Below, piece after piece: positions 1 to 9,284 of a DNA stretch of 64,000 nucleotides (within the stretch, counting starts at the first letter, position 1; each line of letters starts with the position of its first letter). Origin of the DNA: Aeoliella straminimaris (GTDB taxonomy: Bacteria; Planctomycetota; Planctomycetia; Pirellulales; Lacipirellulaceae). The position numbers and the translations under genes were made by a program. The notes below the pieces were generated by a model that searched no databases, was not told where the DNA came from, and was given only the letters and a program-made list of their open reading frames with translations. The DNA lies in contig NZ_JAMXLR010000033.1 in the NCBI RefSeq assembly GCF_024054565.1, positions 46,547-110,546 of the forward strand, read 5' to 3'.

Positions 1-155
1 GTCGATTTATCCGCCTGCACGAAGAATCTGAGAAGCTCGCGTCGGTGTAGCCACCTCAGCCACTTTGGCGGACCAAGACTTCCGCTTCGCCACGGCCTTA
101 CTACCACCACAGTCAATTGTGAGACCGGAGCCGAACGTCGGCTATAATCGAGGTC

Positions 156-266
156 ATGGCCGACGTCACGGAAATCGTGCCCCAGATCCAGCAGGGAGAT
201 CCCTCGGCTGCCGATCAGTTACTGCCGGTGGTTTATGACGAGTTGCGCAAGCTGGCTGCAGTCCCT
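156..266 (+). pseudogene. ECF sigma factor N-terminal fragment
   Basis: The first about 36 codons read MADVTEIVPQIQQGD followed by a LLPVVYDELRKLAA stretch, which is the usual start of planctomycete ECF sigma factors. After the KLAA position the reading frame runs into sequence with no sigma-factor character, and no region 2 or region 4 helices follow in any frame. The gene is therefore a remnant that cannot bind core polymerase as a normal sigma factor. A TATAAT-like box at 143-148 and a GAGG at 150-153 sit just before the ATG, so the original promoter and start may still be present; the very short spacing would suit a leaderless message. The break falls where a minus-strand recombinase-like tail begins, suggesting a rearrangement. 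Confidence 0.6.
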
Positions 267-574
267 TGCCCGCCGGTGCTCGACCGCACCATCGCCAAGA
301 TCCCAGCCCGCACGGCCTCGGGTAGCTCCGCCCATCGCTCGACGACGAGGGCCAGATCGGGGTCGTTTGGGGCCGAACCTGCGCCAACTGCGCCGCATTC
401 TGCGCCGCGGGCATCGGGAATCGACGTTTTCCCCTCGTTTCGCGAGGGTGGTTCGAGTCCCTCCCGGACTACTTGGGGGTCACCCGCGTCGACACGAACG
501 CGGGGGATTTGCGCCGCTATAGGCTCCTGTTCGCCGCCCAAATGATTGAGAAGAAAGTGACGGGATTGCTTCAC
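233..574 (-). pseudogene. Recombinase/integrase-like C-terminal tail remnant
   Basis: Read on the minus strand, this open frame contains REGLEPP followed some 30 residues later by DPDLALVVERWAELPEAV and then RAGILAMV. A GLEPP element followed by a W-x-x-LPE-x-x-RAGI-x-AMV ending is a pattern I associate with the tails of planctomycete site-specific recombinases. No catalytic core (tyrosine or serine recombinase) is visible upstream. I treat it as a leftover of an integrated element that now abuts the truncated sigma-factor gene. The assignment rests on this tail only, and a chance antisense frame cannot be excluded. On the plus strand a short frame ending at 608 also stays open here but is not recognised. 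Confidence 0.35.
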
Positions 575-821
575 GGTGGGCGGGCTGTGCCGGCGTCCAC
601 CAAGGCTTGAGCCACCGTCTCATCACGGGTAATTTGACTCAGCTTTTCTTGCCGTAACGTATAGGCGCGGGAATCGTCAACGTGAACGACCAGTATGTCA
701 CGCCCAAGGTATAGCGCAGAGTTCCAGGTGGCCCCATGCCCGGCAGCGCGGGATCTGCCTAGACATGGTTTCGTAGAGTAGACCGAACCTCGCCGACGTA
801 CTCACTTACGCGCTGACGGAT

Positions 822-1085
822 TTATTGGGCTTCGAAGTTGGTGAACTTCATTACCCAACTCGTGGCATTTCTGGCAAGGTCGGACAAGGACTCCAACGCT
901 ACCCTGCTAGCGAACTCTCCTAGCCGTTCACCACCCATGCCATCGGCCACGATAATTTCGAAGACAGCATCGTCGCTCAGCTCATGACCTTCCCTTTCCA
1001 GGATGGTCAGCAATAGCTCGCTCGACTGGCGTCGCTTCCAAACTGCGTAGGGGTCCTCGTTGTCAGGTCGGATATAACCTGCTAC
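822..1085 (-). pseudogene. PP2C-type serine/threonine phosphatase fragment
   Basis: On the minus strand the frame from 1085 down to 822 reads GYIRPDNEDPYAVW near its start and FEIIVADGMGGERLGEFAS later. These match the first two conserved blocks of PP2C (PPM) phosphatases: the N-E/Q-D metal-binding Asp and the V-A-D-G-M-G-G block. The frame then ends about 25 residues later, so the rest of the roughly 250-residue catalytic domain, with the remaining metal-binding aspartates, is missing. No ATG precedes the first block; a TGA at 1086-1088 interrupts the frame. A fragment of a signalling phosphatase that has decayed is the simplest reading. Confidence 0.6.
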
Positions 1086-1124
1086 TCACGAAATGGGGAA
1101 ACGTCGTCTCTCGTCAGGGCGTCG

Positions 1125-1310
1125 CTATTCAATCTCCGTTACATCCTCGTGGTCAATCTCATCCGCGTTCTTATCGGCTGGGTCGGGCGCAGTCGTTTCG
1201 GGCGAAGTCGGCGGAGCAGTCGATTCGACTGGTGGGACGTCAACATCGTCCATCTCAGTCTCGCAACCGACGAAAGGAACGACTGGGATCGCAGCGGTAA
1301 TCGAGGTGAG
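1125..1310 (-). pseudogene. Acidic, Pro/Thr-rich coding remnant upstream of the PP2C fragment
   Basis: The minus strand holds an uninterrupted frame of about 62 codons ending in TAG at 1125. It starts with a small hydrophobic piece (AAIPVVPFVGC) and continues as an acidic linker rich in Asp, Glu, Pro and Thr (PPVESTAPPTSPETTAPD). Such composition is typical of interdomain linkers and unlikely in random DNA of this base composition. It lies 40 nt upstream of the PP2C fragment on the same strand, so both may be pieces of one broken gene. No family is recognised and no start codon upstream is convincing. Confidence 0.3.
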
Positions 1311-1951
1311 TCAACCCAAAAGTGGCGTGGAGAAGAAAGGCTTTGGTCATCGGTAAACTCTGGTTCTGCGGGAAGAGGTAGTAAGTGTTAGACGTCAGCT
1401 GAGTTACGTAATTAAGTCACGCAATCCGGATGCCAGAAGGCTAACTAGTGTGAGATCCACTCTGCAGCAATTGAGGCCCGTGCGTCCAACAACAACTTCC
1501 AGTGATCCACCGAAAGCGAATGGTCGGACTACTTATAGAGGCAGTTTGAAACCAAACGAGGCACGTGAACCACACGGTGGGGGCGGCTGCAAGTTTTGAT
1601 AAAGCACCTGCCTGACGAAAGTAGCTCGTCGCAACTAGACTGCACCGCACGTCGAGGTAGCGGACAAATGGTTGTTCGCGAAGCACATCGCTTATGCAGT
1701 CCGACCGCTCAGCAACCAGGTGCGCTATTTGCGCAGGCAGGAGATAGGGTGGCGGCGGACACTGCGCAATTCAACGCGGGGTGTCCGTCCTGGTAGTGCC
1801 TGCAGCTAGCGGCAAATGCCAACTCCTGTCGGCGATTCAGAGCAAAAGAGTGATTCGGCATCGCATATGCAGCGATTCCTAGTTGCTCGATCGGGTTCGA
1901 CTATTCGGTATTTTCGACTTTGGAGCGAGCAGTCTACGAGGAAGGTCAGCG
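1311..1951. other. Intergenic stretch without recognisable genes
   Basis: About 640 nt with frequent stops in all frames, relatively AT-rich compared with the enzyme genes downstream. The short open frames here show no family motif, no convincing ribosome binding site and no signal peptide. I see no RNA gene or long repeat. Confidence 0.5.
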
Positions 1952-2626
1952 ATGGGCGATCCAATTCTGTATAAATGCCCCGGATGCAATGACGACGTCG
2001 CCGTCGAATCTCATCTCTGTGGGGAGTCGGTTGCTTGTCCTACTTGCGGCAGCAAGTTTGTTCCGGAGCCACCGCGTGCTGAGCCGATGCAAGTTGCAAC
2101 GGAACGCGCAAGCGAGGACATCAGTGAGGCGAATGTGGTGGATCGAACCGCTGACGATGAAACCATCATTCATCAGGTCCATCAGGCGATGTTCCGTCGA
2201 AATCCGTTTTGGTTTCTGTTGCTATCGACGGTTTTCGTCGGATGCCTGGTGCTTTCAGGAGTTATCTGGTTCTGGCCCGCCGACCAGGGGCGATGGGAAT
2301 CCGCAACTTCCCTTGGTCTTGTCCTTCTTTTGATCGCTCTAGTTTTTGGGGCGATGCTGCTTGTGTGGTGGGTGCGCACTCGTTCGATGACGCTTACTGT
2401 CACCAATAAACGGACGAGGTTGCGTGAGGGAATACTCGCAAAGCAGACAACCGAAGTACAGCACGACGACGTCCGCAATCTCCAAATCGACCAGAGTGCG
2501 GTTCAGAGGTTGCTGAGCGTCGGCGATTTAGCCATTTCGAGTTCCGGTCAAGACGATTTGGAAGTCGTCGCCAAAGGGATTCCTAGTCCGGGCGAGATCG
2601 CTGCCCTCATTCGCAAACGACAATAG
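1952..2626 (+). CDS. Zinc-ribbon and bacterial PH (bPH2) domain membrane protein
   Basis: The protein of about 224 residues begins MGDPILYKCPGCND and has a Cys4 zinc ribbon (CPGC and CPTC pairs) in the first 40 residues, a variable linker, two adjacent membrane segments (FWFLLLSTVFVGCLVLSGV and a second one ending in MLLVWWV), then a soluble tail with the bPH2 pattern: LTVTNKRTRLREGIL, HDDVRNLQIDQS and VGDLAISSSG. bPH2 (YdbS/YdbT-like) domains are found in small bacterial membrane proteins of poorly known role. The ATG at 1952 was chosen over an earlier in-frame start because GAGGAAGG precedes it at a good distance and the zinc ribbon starts right after it. Cellular role unknown; probably a membrane-anchored adaptor. 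Confidence 0.75.
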   Translation: MGDPILYKCPGCNDDVAVESHLCGESVACPTCGSKFVPEPPRAEPMQVATERASEDISEANVVDRTADDETIIHQVHQAMFRRNPFWFLLLSTVFVGCLVLSGVIWFWPADQGRWESATSLGLVLLLIALVFGAMLLVWWVRTRSMTLTVTNKRTRLREGILAKQTTEVQHDDVRNLQIDQSAVQRLLSVGDLAISSSGQDDLEVVAKGIPSPGEIAALIRKRQ

Positions 2627-2814
2627 CCCACCTACAGCAGTCTACACGGGGTCAGGTTCAACAAATGCTGATCAAGCTATGGTAGGGTCAGCCAGATCTG
2701 CTCGTAGGTTAATGTTTTGCCGCACGAACGGCACGAGACGTGCAGCATTCAATGGCTAAACTCCAGATTCTTTAGGGAGTTTGTTCGCGCTTTGCTCATC
2801 TACTGAGGCAGGCT

Positions 2815-3195
2815 ATGTCTAAAAGTGTATTTCACGTCGTGCCAAGCGGAGATGGGTGGGCGGTACGCTCTGAAGGCGCCGCAGATGTCGCCAGCTCCGC
2901 CAACACCAAGCCGCAGGCGTTGCGAGATGCCGAACGTTTGGCGTCCAAAGAAGCGCCGAGTCGAATTGTGGTGCACGATGTCGACGGTACCATCGAGGGC
3001 CATCGAACTGTCGAAGCACCCTCTACCGGCCCCATACGACCAGCTAGAACCGACATCGATGAGGGTCATCAGCTGTCACCGTCCAGCGCGGAATCGCCAT
3101 CGGATCGACTTCGCCTGCGATGGTGTGGAATGGGAATACTGCTAGGCATAAGTGCCTGGATTGGTTATCGATTAATCACAGAAGGATCTCGGTGA
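2815..3195 (+). CDS. DUF2188-type small protein with C-terminal membrane anchor
   Basis: A 126-residue protein. Residues 5 to about 65 follow the DUF2188 pattern: HVVPSGDGWAVRSEGA, then ASSANTKPQALRDAERLA and IVVHDVDGTI. This small alpha/beta repeat is common in bacteria, with no established activity. Unlike typical stand-alone members of 60 to 80 residues, this one carries a Ser/Pro-rich linker and one membrane helix near the C-terminus (MGILLGISAWIGYRLI). The ATG at 2815 directly starts the domain. It stands alone between gaps, so no operon context is available. Confidence 0.65.
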   Translation: MSKSVFHVVPSGDGWAVRSEGAADVASSANTKPQALRDAERLASKEAPSRIVVHDVDGTIEGHRTVEAPSTGPIRPARTDIDEGHQLSPSSAESPSDRLRLRWCGMGILLGISAWIGYRLITEGSR

Positions 3196-3850
3196 GTTTG
3201 TACCGCGCGAATCCAAGCGATTCAGTCGCGGTCGAAACTTTGCCAGCTCAATGGGTTATGATAGCGCGTACCGTGAGGGTACTTCGTAGCGGGGGGGCCA
3301 GCTCAGACGAAATCTGGCCATGGGGCTGTGCGAGGCCATGCTGATGGATGCCGGTGTCCAACTCGTGACTCAAGCAGGTTCTCTTCTTTGTTAATCGGTC
3401 GCGACGACCTAGCTTGCTGCTCAATTTCGACCAGCTCAGATTCTTGCGAACCTTCCCCACGGGACACGGTTTGATCCGATATGGATGTTGGTTGCCTAAA
3501 TGCACCCGGCTCAGGAATGCGCAGCTGCAACACCCGAGCCAAGTGGGGGGTTACGGCCCACGTTGGTTGTCTTCAATCCAGCCAACCGCTCACTGAGCGA
3601 ACAAAGCAATCGACGAATCGCTCTTTCATTCCCAGCGGGAGGCATGGGGGCGGCAGCGAGGAATGGGCGGCCCGAGTTTTGCTGGTTAGCCAGATAGCTT
3701 TTTAGAAAAAGACAATGCGAGCGACTTCCGTGTGCCAGGATACGTTATGGTTTTGCGGTAGTTCTGGACGTTGGAACGCTGTGCCGCATGTAATTTCAGT
3801 GAAGCAGTAGTTCGTTGTGCCTGTTTACTGCAAGTTCACAATGGAGGTAG
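3196..3850. other. Intergenic stretch without recognisable genes
   Basis: About 650 nt. Several overlapping short open frames occur on both strands but none has a family signature, and they mutually overlap in different frames. No tRNA, rRNA or repeat is apparent. Confidence 0.45.
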
Positions 3851-4087
3851 ATGATGGGGAAATGTATAACCTGCGGCAATGAGTACGATGCCTCATTCGA
3901 CGTTATCAAGGAAGGCCAGACGTACACCTTTGATTCGTTTGAATGCGCGATCGCCAGGCTGGCTCCTTCGTGCGAAGCATGTGGGATCAGGATTATCGGA
4001 CACGGGCTACAAAGTGGCCAACGGTACTTCTGCTGCGATCACTGTGCCGAGCGTTCCGGTGTCACTGAACTGAAGGACCGAGCGTAA
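3851..4087 (+). CDS. Small Cys-rich metal-binding protein
   Basis: A 78-residue protein with MGKCITCGNEYDASFDV, then YTFDSFECAI, then CEACGIRIIGHG and YFCCDHCAERSG. The Cys pairs (CxxC, CxxC, CCxxC) and the FDSFECAI block indicate a treble-clef or TRASH/YHS-like zinc site of the kind found in short bacterial proteins of unknown function. GGAGGT at 3842-3847 is a strong ribosome binding site; the ATG at 3851 is used here, although the ATG at 3854 is equally possible. It has no close neighbour on the same strand. Confidence 0.7.
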   Translation: MMGKCITCGNEYDASFDVIKEGQTYTFDSFECAIARLAPSCEACGIRIIGHGLQSGQRYFCCDHCAERSGVTELKDRA

Positions 4088-4366
4088 CAGGCAAGCGTGA
4101 TTTAGGACCTTCCAATCGAGACGCAATCCACTCGTTGTCGCCTAGTTCGTATTGCGACGGTCAATCGGCATGAGTGGCCTACTACTGCTTGTTGTCCTCG
4201 GACCAGTGGGGTGGTGCGTGGCCTCGGCGGAAAGATGAACTTCAAAACATGTTCTAAGACCTAGACGCAGCAGTGGATATTTCCACCTCAGCAAGATAGG
4301 TCTGGCAACCGCGGCGCCCAAGCGTGACCCTCTTGAGGAGAATCGCCCACCAACTCAAAGCGTTCG

Positions 4367-7300
4367 TCACTCTTCCCCCTCCGGCCGCTGAAAATGCTGG
4401 TCCATGAAATCGGCCATTACCTCAAGGTCTTTGGGGAACAGCCGATGGCCACCTTCGTGCACGTAGTAACCGATGTCGCCACTTAAGAACGTGTTGGGCG
4501 GAGGATACTCTTCGCCATCCGGGCCTTGGAGTCCGTAGAGTTCATAGACCGGCTCGGCGGCTTTGGCGGCCACCCACTCGCCCTTCGCGTCGGACCAGGT
4601 ATCTTCGGAGCCGACGACGTGCAGGATCGGGCGGGGGGCTATCAGGGCTACCAGTTCATGCCCGTCGACTGGCAGGGCGTCGACGTCGAAGGCGTAGGTG
4701 GCATAATTCGGGGTGTACCAGTAATCGAACCGCTCGGGGTTCGTGAGGTCGGCCACCGTCTCGCCAAAGTTACGGCGGCTAATGGCCGCTCCGCCTTCGC
4801 CGGAGAGCAGCGGCATCACCAGCGCGAAACGCTCGTCCTGCGCGCCGGCCCAGATGACCGTCTTGCCAAGCCGCGATACCCCGGCCAGGGCCACCTGCTT
4901 GCTGTCGACGGCCGGGTCGGTTTCGAGGTAGTCGAGCACCCGGCTCAGCCCCCACGACCATCCGCCGATCGCACCCCACTCGTTGTCGTCGCGCTCATCG
5001 CCCGTCGCGCCAAACAATGACCGGACACCATGACGCCCGCCATGATCGAAATCAGGCTCGATGTCGCCGTAGTACACCAGGGCGAGCCCGTAGCCACGGT
5101 CGATGAAGAACTTCGCGTTGAAGGGGCCAAAGCTGAACGTTTCGCGATCGGGCACGCGGACCTGCCGCCGGGTGTCCCACGCCATGCCTTCGTCGATGCC
5201 CGGTTCGTCGACCGCCAGGCAATTGGGCGAGAAGCCAATATACAAAAGCGTCGGGACGGGACCTTTCGCATCGGCAGGAACATAGCGGAGCACGCGAATG
5301 GTCGGCGCATCGGGCCCCTCGCCAAAGTGGAGGCGAGCCTGACTGCGGCGGGCCGCGCCATCGAGACCTTCGGCGTCGCGCTCGATTACCTCGACGGTTG
5401 GTTTGATGGTCTTGGTGGGCGTGACGCCGAACTGATGTTCGGCGAACAGCTTCAGCAGTTCCGGTCGACGGACCGCTTCCCATTGGTCGGTCGAACTAAC
5501 CTTTTCCCCATCCGCTGTCGTCAGCGGGTCGGGCAATGTGTAGTCGCGGACAGATGCCTCGTCGGTATTGGTGGGCGGCTGATTCTTCCAGGCCTCGGCG
5601 TCCGGGCGTTGCTTCGGCTGTGGAGGTTCTTCGCCGTTGCCCTCATCGCTCACTAATTCCAGACGCAGGTAGTCGTACACCACGCCATTGTTCACAGGGC
5701 CGGCCGGAACGGTGAGCGTCAGGGTGTTGTCGCCCTCGCGCAGTAGCGAGGCGTCGCACTCCAGCTCTCGCTCGTACCATAACCCTTGGATTTGGTGACG
5801 GGTAATCACGCCATCGCCCATGCCAAGTCGCACCTCGCCGGCGGGTTGTCCATTCACATCGATGTCGATCGAACGGGTGCCGGTACCACAAATCGCCAGC
5901 CGCAGGACAGCCCTCCCGGAGGGCAAATCGTCCATATCGAAGCGAATGGTGTAGGGTGTCGCCCTGCCATGGCCCGACACACCGCGGTAAGGCAGCACCC
6001 GCGCGCCAGCATCGATGTTGTGGGGCACGTGAGCAAAGAACCAATCCTTCGCCGGGCTGCTTTTTCCTATGGTGAAGGTAACGTCGTCGGGGAACAACTG
6101 CGGATACTCGAGCGTGATCCGTGGATCGAAGTAACGATCGCTGCCGGCGAACTCGGTGGCCGTCCGATTGGGGATTCCAATTTCCCACAACTGCTTGCCG
6201 CGACGCACGGGCGTCCAGCGGAGTTCGCCCAAGTCGACCGTTGCACTGTCGTCCACTGCGATATCGGCCTTGGCGAACTCGCCCAGCACGCCGTCGGCCA
6301 TGGCGTACAGCGTGTAGGTGCCCGGCGCTACGTTGGAGATTTCGAATGCACCGTCAGAGGCTTCGCACTCCATCCAAAACTGGTAGTGCTTGGCGTCGGT
6401 CTGCCAGGAGATCGGTCGCTTGAGTCCCCGCCATCCCGGCACGCTATATGGCGAGTGAGCGAGTCCCACCCAGAACTTGCCGAGTCGTGTTTCGAACTGC
6501 GGATCGTCGAGTACCAGTTGTCCGGTGACGGTGCCACGCTCAGCGGGTTTCGCGTACCCCGTGGCATCGACCCAACCGTAAGGCCACGCCTTGGCTTCGA
6601 CGGCAGCCCGCTGTTTGGCGTCGTTCCACAGAGCATCCGGGTCGCCCCCTTCATTCACGTAGAGCAGAAACGGACCGATGACCTTGGTCCACCGCTCGCC
6701 CTCCTCCACGGAGACATTCGCCCCGCCGTAGTGGCTCGAGCGCCAGTAGTTCAGCACCACGGGTGCTTGAGTCCGCGTGGTGTCGCGATGACAGAGGAAC
6801 TCTGGCTTGGTCGGGCCGCCGCTAAGGTACTCGGTGTTGGGATTGATAAGGTAGAAGCCAATTTTACGGTCGGTGGAGGCGAATCCGTATGCACGGTTCT
6901 CCGACTGTAGCGCCGTAAAGACATATTTGTCTTCGCTATGGTCGATCTCGGGATAGCTACGGTTGCGATGCTCATCGATGCTCATCCAGTCGAAATAGTC
7001 GGCCAGCTTCACGGCGAAGCGGGCTTCGGACATCGTGGCCGCGGGGTACTCGGGCAGGTGATCGAAAATGCAGTAGGTGTAGATGGCCGAATCATCCCGC
7101 CCAAGGGCGTAGCGAATTTCGATGTCGGCCGCGAAGTCGCCCTCGCTGGGTGTACCCGGCCCATGCCCCATGGGAATACCGCCGGAGATGCCTATGACGG
7201 CCACCTCGGCCCGCTCGCCATCGTTCGTCGCGGGATCGATCGTGATGGTAGCTTGGGTCTCCTTCCCGCCAATCGTGTCGTGCGACCAGTACCCACCGGC

Positions 7301-7543
7301 GTGCCCTGAGCGATCAGTCAGTACTTCGGTGTCGCCGTAACGCAGCGAACGCAGGTCGCCGCTCTGCTTGAGGATGCGGGCGGTGAGGATACCGTTGGAG
7401 AGGATGAACGCGTCGGCGGTTTCTTGGACCGTTACGGGTGGCGGACCGACGTCTTCGGCCGTGGCGGCGTTGGAAAGGCCGACCACCGCAGCTAAGAGAA
7501 CAACGGACAACCCACGAGCGACTACACCCACTTGCTTCGACAT
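4367..7543 (-). CDS. Secreted rhamnogalacturonan lyase (PL4-like) fused to CE15-like esterase
   Basis: About 1058 residues. Residues 1-29 (MSKQVGVVARGLSVVLLAAV onward) are a signal peptide. The next part resembles family PL4 rhamnogalacturonan lyases: an N-terminal beta-sandwich (LSNGILTARILK, GGYWSHDT), an fn3-like domain (FEISNVAPGTYTLYAMADG) and a CBM-like jelly roll ending in VVYDYLRLELV. After a Pro/Gln-rich linker, about 370 residues match glucuronoyl esterase-like CE15 proteins: LLYIGFSPNCLA, the nucleophile elbow GVSRLGK (Ser near residue 890), LSGEGGAA, and a C-terminal HEGGHRL histidine. PL4 enzymes cleave the RG-I backbone by beta-elimination; CE15 enzymes cut ester bonds of uronic acids. 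The ATG at 7543 was preferred to 7582 because it follows GGAG and starts the signal peptide. Confidence 0.8.
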   Translation of the reverse strand: MSKQVGVVARGLSVVLLAAVVGLSNAATAEDVGPPPVTVQETADAFILSNGILTARILKQSGDLRSLRYGDTEVLTDRSGHAGGYWSHDTIGGKETQATITIDPATNDGERAEVAVIGISGGIPMGHGPGTPSEGDFAADIEIRYALGRDDSAIYTYCIFDHLPEYPAATMSEARFAVKLADYFDWMSIDEHRNRSYPEIDHSEDKYVFTALQSENRAYGFASTDRKIGFYLINPNTEYLSGGPTKPEFLCHRDTTRTQAPVVLNYWRSSHYGGANVSVEEGERWTKVIGPFLLYVNEGGDPDALWNDAKQRAAVEAKAWPYGWVDATGYAKPAERGTVTGQLVLDDPQFETRLGKFWVGLAHSPYSVPGWRGLKRPISWQTDAKHYQFWMECEASDGAFEISNVAPGTYTLYAMADGVLGEFAKADIAVDDSATVDLGELRWTPVRRGKQLWEIGIPNRTATEFAGSDRYFDPRITLEYPQLFPDDVTFTIGKSSPAKDWFFAHVPHNIDAGARVLPYRGVSGHGRATPYTIRFDMDDLPSGRAVLRLAICGTGTRSIDIDVNGQPAGEVRLGMGDGVITRHQIQGLWYERELECDASLLREGDNTLTLTVPAGPVNNGVVYDYLRLELVSDEGNGEEPPQPKQRPDAEAWKNQPPTNTDEASVRDYTLPDPLTTADGEKVSSTDQWEAVRRPELLKLFAEHQFGVTPTKTIKPTVEVIERDAEGLDGAARRSQARLHFGEGPDAPTIRVLRYVPADAKGPVPTLLYIGFSPNCLAVDEPGIDEGMAWDTRRQVRVPDRETFSFGPFNAKFFIDRGYGLALVYYGDIEPDFDHGGRHGVRSLFGATGDERDDNEWGAIGGWSWGLSRVLDYLETDPAVDSKQVALAGVSRLGKTVIWAGAQDERFALVMPLLSGEGGAAISRRNFGETVADLTNPERFDYWYTPNYATYAFDVDALPVDGHELVALIAPRPILHVVGSEDTWSDAKGEWVAAKAAEPVYELYGLQGPDGEEYPPPNTFLSGDIGYYVHEGGHRLFPKDLEVMADFMDQHFQRPEGEE

Positions 7544-7806
7544 GGCTTCCACTCCGCGAATGCGTGGTAGATGAGAACACACAAGCGACCACGGCCGACG
7601 TCGCGCGAAGCGTTTCTCGCGGATCGTCAGTGATGGCGTAGTGGAGATTGTACTCGAATCGGCGCGGCGACGCGCACCGTTAGCCGGCCCGCAAAGCTAG
7701 GGACTTTTTCCGCAAGGAAACATGAAGGGCCCGCGCAAGCGGAGACTCGCCTGACACATCCTGCGAAGCTGTAGCACCAATGCTGCTTTGAAACGTCGCT
7801 GCTCAC

Positions 7807-8490
7807 TCACTTCTTTTTCAGCGAGATCGACATCCCGCCGCGGACCACTGTTTCCAGGTTCGGATCTTCGGTGATGCGCCTCATGAATGCCGGGTCGGCC
7901 ATTCTCGGGTTGATGTTGTGGGCGAGCACTACGCCGCCGGGGCGGAGCAGGGGCAGCAGTTTGTTGAGGTAGTCGATGTAGCCGTCCTTGTCTGCGTCGA
8001 GGAAGATCAAGTCGATCTGGCCGTCGAGCTTGGTGACTTCCTGATGGGCATCGCCTTCGACGATAGTGATCACGTCGTCCAGGCCAGCCCGTTCGAAGTT
8101 CTCGCGAGCGGTCTGGGCGCGTTCGGCGTCGATTTCATAAGTGGTCAACTTGCCATCGTTCTCTCGCAGTCCGAGCCCCAGCCAGATGCCGGAGATACCG
8201 GTCGAAGTACCCAACTCCACGGCGTGCTTCGCGCCCATCGACTGCACCATGATTCGCAATAGCCGCCCGTCGTTCTCCGGCACATTGCGGAACTGCTGAT
8301 TGGAGTTGATGTCGGCAAGTACCTTGAGGGCGTTCTTTTCGAAGTCGTCAACCGGCACGGGCGGCTTCTCGAGCTGCGCGTCGCCCTGCCCCGGCCCCCG
8401 CCGCTGTGCCCAACCAAACGGAGCGGAAGTGAACCAGGCAGCAGTGATGATAACGGCAATCATGGTGATTCGTTCGGCTGTGAGTTGCAT
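7807..8490 (-). CDS. Exported class I SAM-dependent O-methyltransferase
   Basis: About 227 residues. The N-terminus MQLTAERITMIAVIITAAWF is a signal or anchor segment. The core is a catechol O-methyltransferase-type Rossmann fold: HAVELGTSTGISGIWLG (SAM motif I), LTTYEIDAERA (acidic residue binding ribose), ITIVEGDAH, and IDLIFLDADKDGYIDYL (motif with the metal-binding Asp). It ends LRPGGVVLAHN and a short tail. Related proteins methylate catechol-like hydroxyls, but export would be unusual for a SAM enzyme, so the hydrophobic segment may be a membrane anchor with a cytoplasmic domain. ATG at 8490 has AGGAAAGG upstream; the longer frame upstream lacks such support. Confidence 0.75.
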   Translation of the reverse strand: MQLTAERITMIAVIITAAWFTSAPFGWAQRRGPGQGDAQLEKPPVPVDDFEKNALKVLADINSNQQFRNVPENDGRLLRIMVQSMGAKHAVELGTSTGISGIWLGLGLRENDGKLTTYEIDAERAQTARENFERAGLDDVITIVEGDAHQEVTKLDGQIDLIFLDADKDGYIDYLNKLLPLLRPGGVVLAHNINPRMADPAFMRRITEDPNLETVVRGGMSISLKKK

Positions 8491-8693
8491 GGCTTGTTCC
8501 TTTCCTGTGCGAGACGCATCCGCGGTGTGGAGCGGGTACGACGTGAAAGTGTTGGTTAGGCCAGCGCGTATTCTACCGCACTGGTCGCGGGTGGGGGAAT
8601 CACTGCCGAGATAGTGACCAATGACGAAGGCAGAAATGACCAAAAGACAGACGTAGCCGGATTCGCAAGAATTCGGACAGCACCTGCTGTGGG

Positions 8694-9284
8694 CTAGCTC
8701 AGAAAATGATCCTGGCAGTACTCCATATTCGTCCAAAAATGCGTCTTGCTGCGCTCGATGGTCCAAGCATCGTCGTTGGCGGAGATTTTGTCCTTGGTAA
8801 AGTGGTCCCACAAGCCGCCTGGAGCAAGAAACTCATCGGCGTGGCTGGTCCCGCGCTGCTGGTCGATCCACATCAGTGCGGGCATGGCCCAACTTTGGTC
8901 GTAATAGCAGTCGACGCGCCTGAGGTACGTGTTGAGGTACTGCTTCAAGAAGTCGATGCTCGCATCGTCAGCCAAACACGCCATGCCGAACGCGTGGCCC
9001 TGTCCCGCGTAGCAAAACTTGGAAGCCAGCAGCATCTCGCCAATCTGGTCGCGGCACTCGACGAACCGCTTGAGTCCTGCAAACCAACTTCCGGTAATGG
9101 CCTCTCGCCAACCATCGTCGATCAACTGCGAAGCAATCTTGGGAGTGATCGACTCAAGGGCCGCACGCACGTTGGTGTTGAACTGCACTTGCTCATCTCC
9201 AGCTACGATTCCCGATGCGAAGTTGCCATGGAGGATGTTTAAATAGAATGGGGAGACCCATTGTTGAATGATGGCTTTGTCCAT
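8694..9284 (-). CDS. DUF6000-like protein
   Basis: About 196 residues beginning MDKAIIQQWVSPFYLNILHG. Characteristic pieces are LLASKFCYAGQGHAFGMACL, FLKQYLNTYLRRVDCYYDQ and WAMPALMWIDQQRGT. This pattern (an all-helical small protein with YLxxYL-x-R-x-D-x-x-YDQ-WA) fits the DUF6000 family as I recall it; members have been seen near HEAT-repeat or immunity-like genes, but no activity is known. The start at 9284 was chosen because the domain begins right there and upstream residues in frame look non-coding; the ribosome binding site (GAGAG) is weak. Divergent from the HEAT protein gene. Confidence 0.5.
   Translation of the reverse strand: MDKAIIQQWVSPFYLNILHGNFASGIVAGDEQVQFNTNVRAALESITPKIASQLIDDGWREAITGSWFAGLKRFVECRDQIGEMLLASKFCYAGQGHAFGMACLADDASIDFLKQYLNTYLRRVDCYYDQSWAMPALMWIDQQRGTSHADEFLAPGGLWDHFTKDKISANDDAWTIERSKTHFWTNMEYCQDHFLS

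Noticed and set aside
440..480. tRNA T-arm-like sequence (GGTTCGAGTCC) on the plus strand.
   Set aside because: The stem around the loop has a mismatch, and no acceptor, D-arm or anticodon arm of proper spacing lies upstream. It is explained as the reverse complement of the GLEPP coding tail.
541..608. Short plus-strand frame ending at 608 (MIEKKVTGLLHGGRAV).
   Set aside because: It stays open further upstream and looks mildly protein-like, but no family is recognised and it overlaps the recombinase-like minus frame, so evidence is too thin.
5786..6910. Long plus-strand open frame within the lyase-esterase gene.
   Set aside because: It is antisense to the PL4 domain, has no ribosome binding site or family signature, and is a codon-bias artefact of the GC-rich gene.
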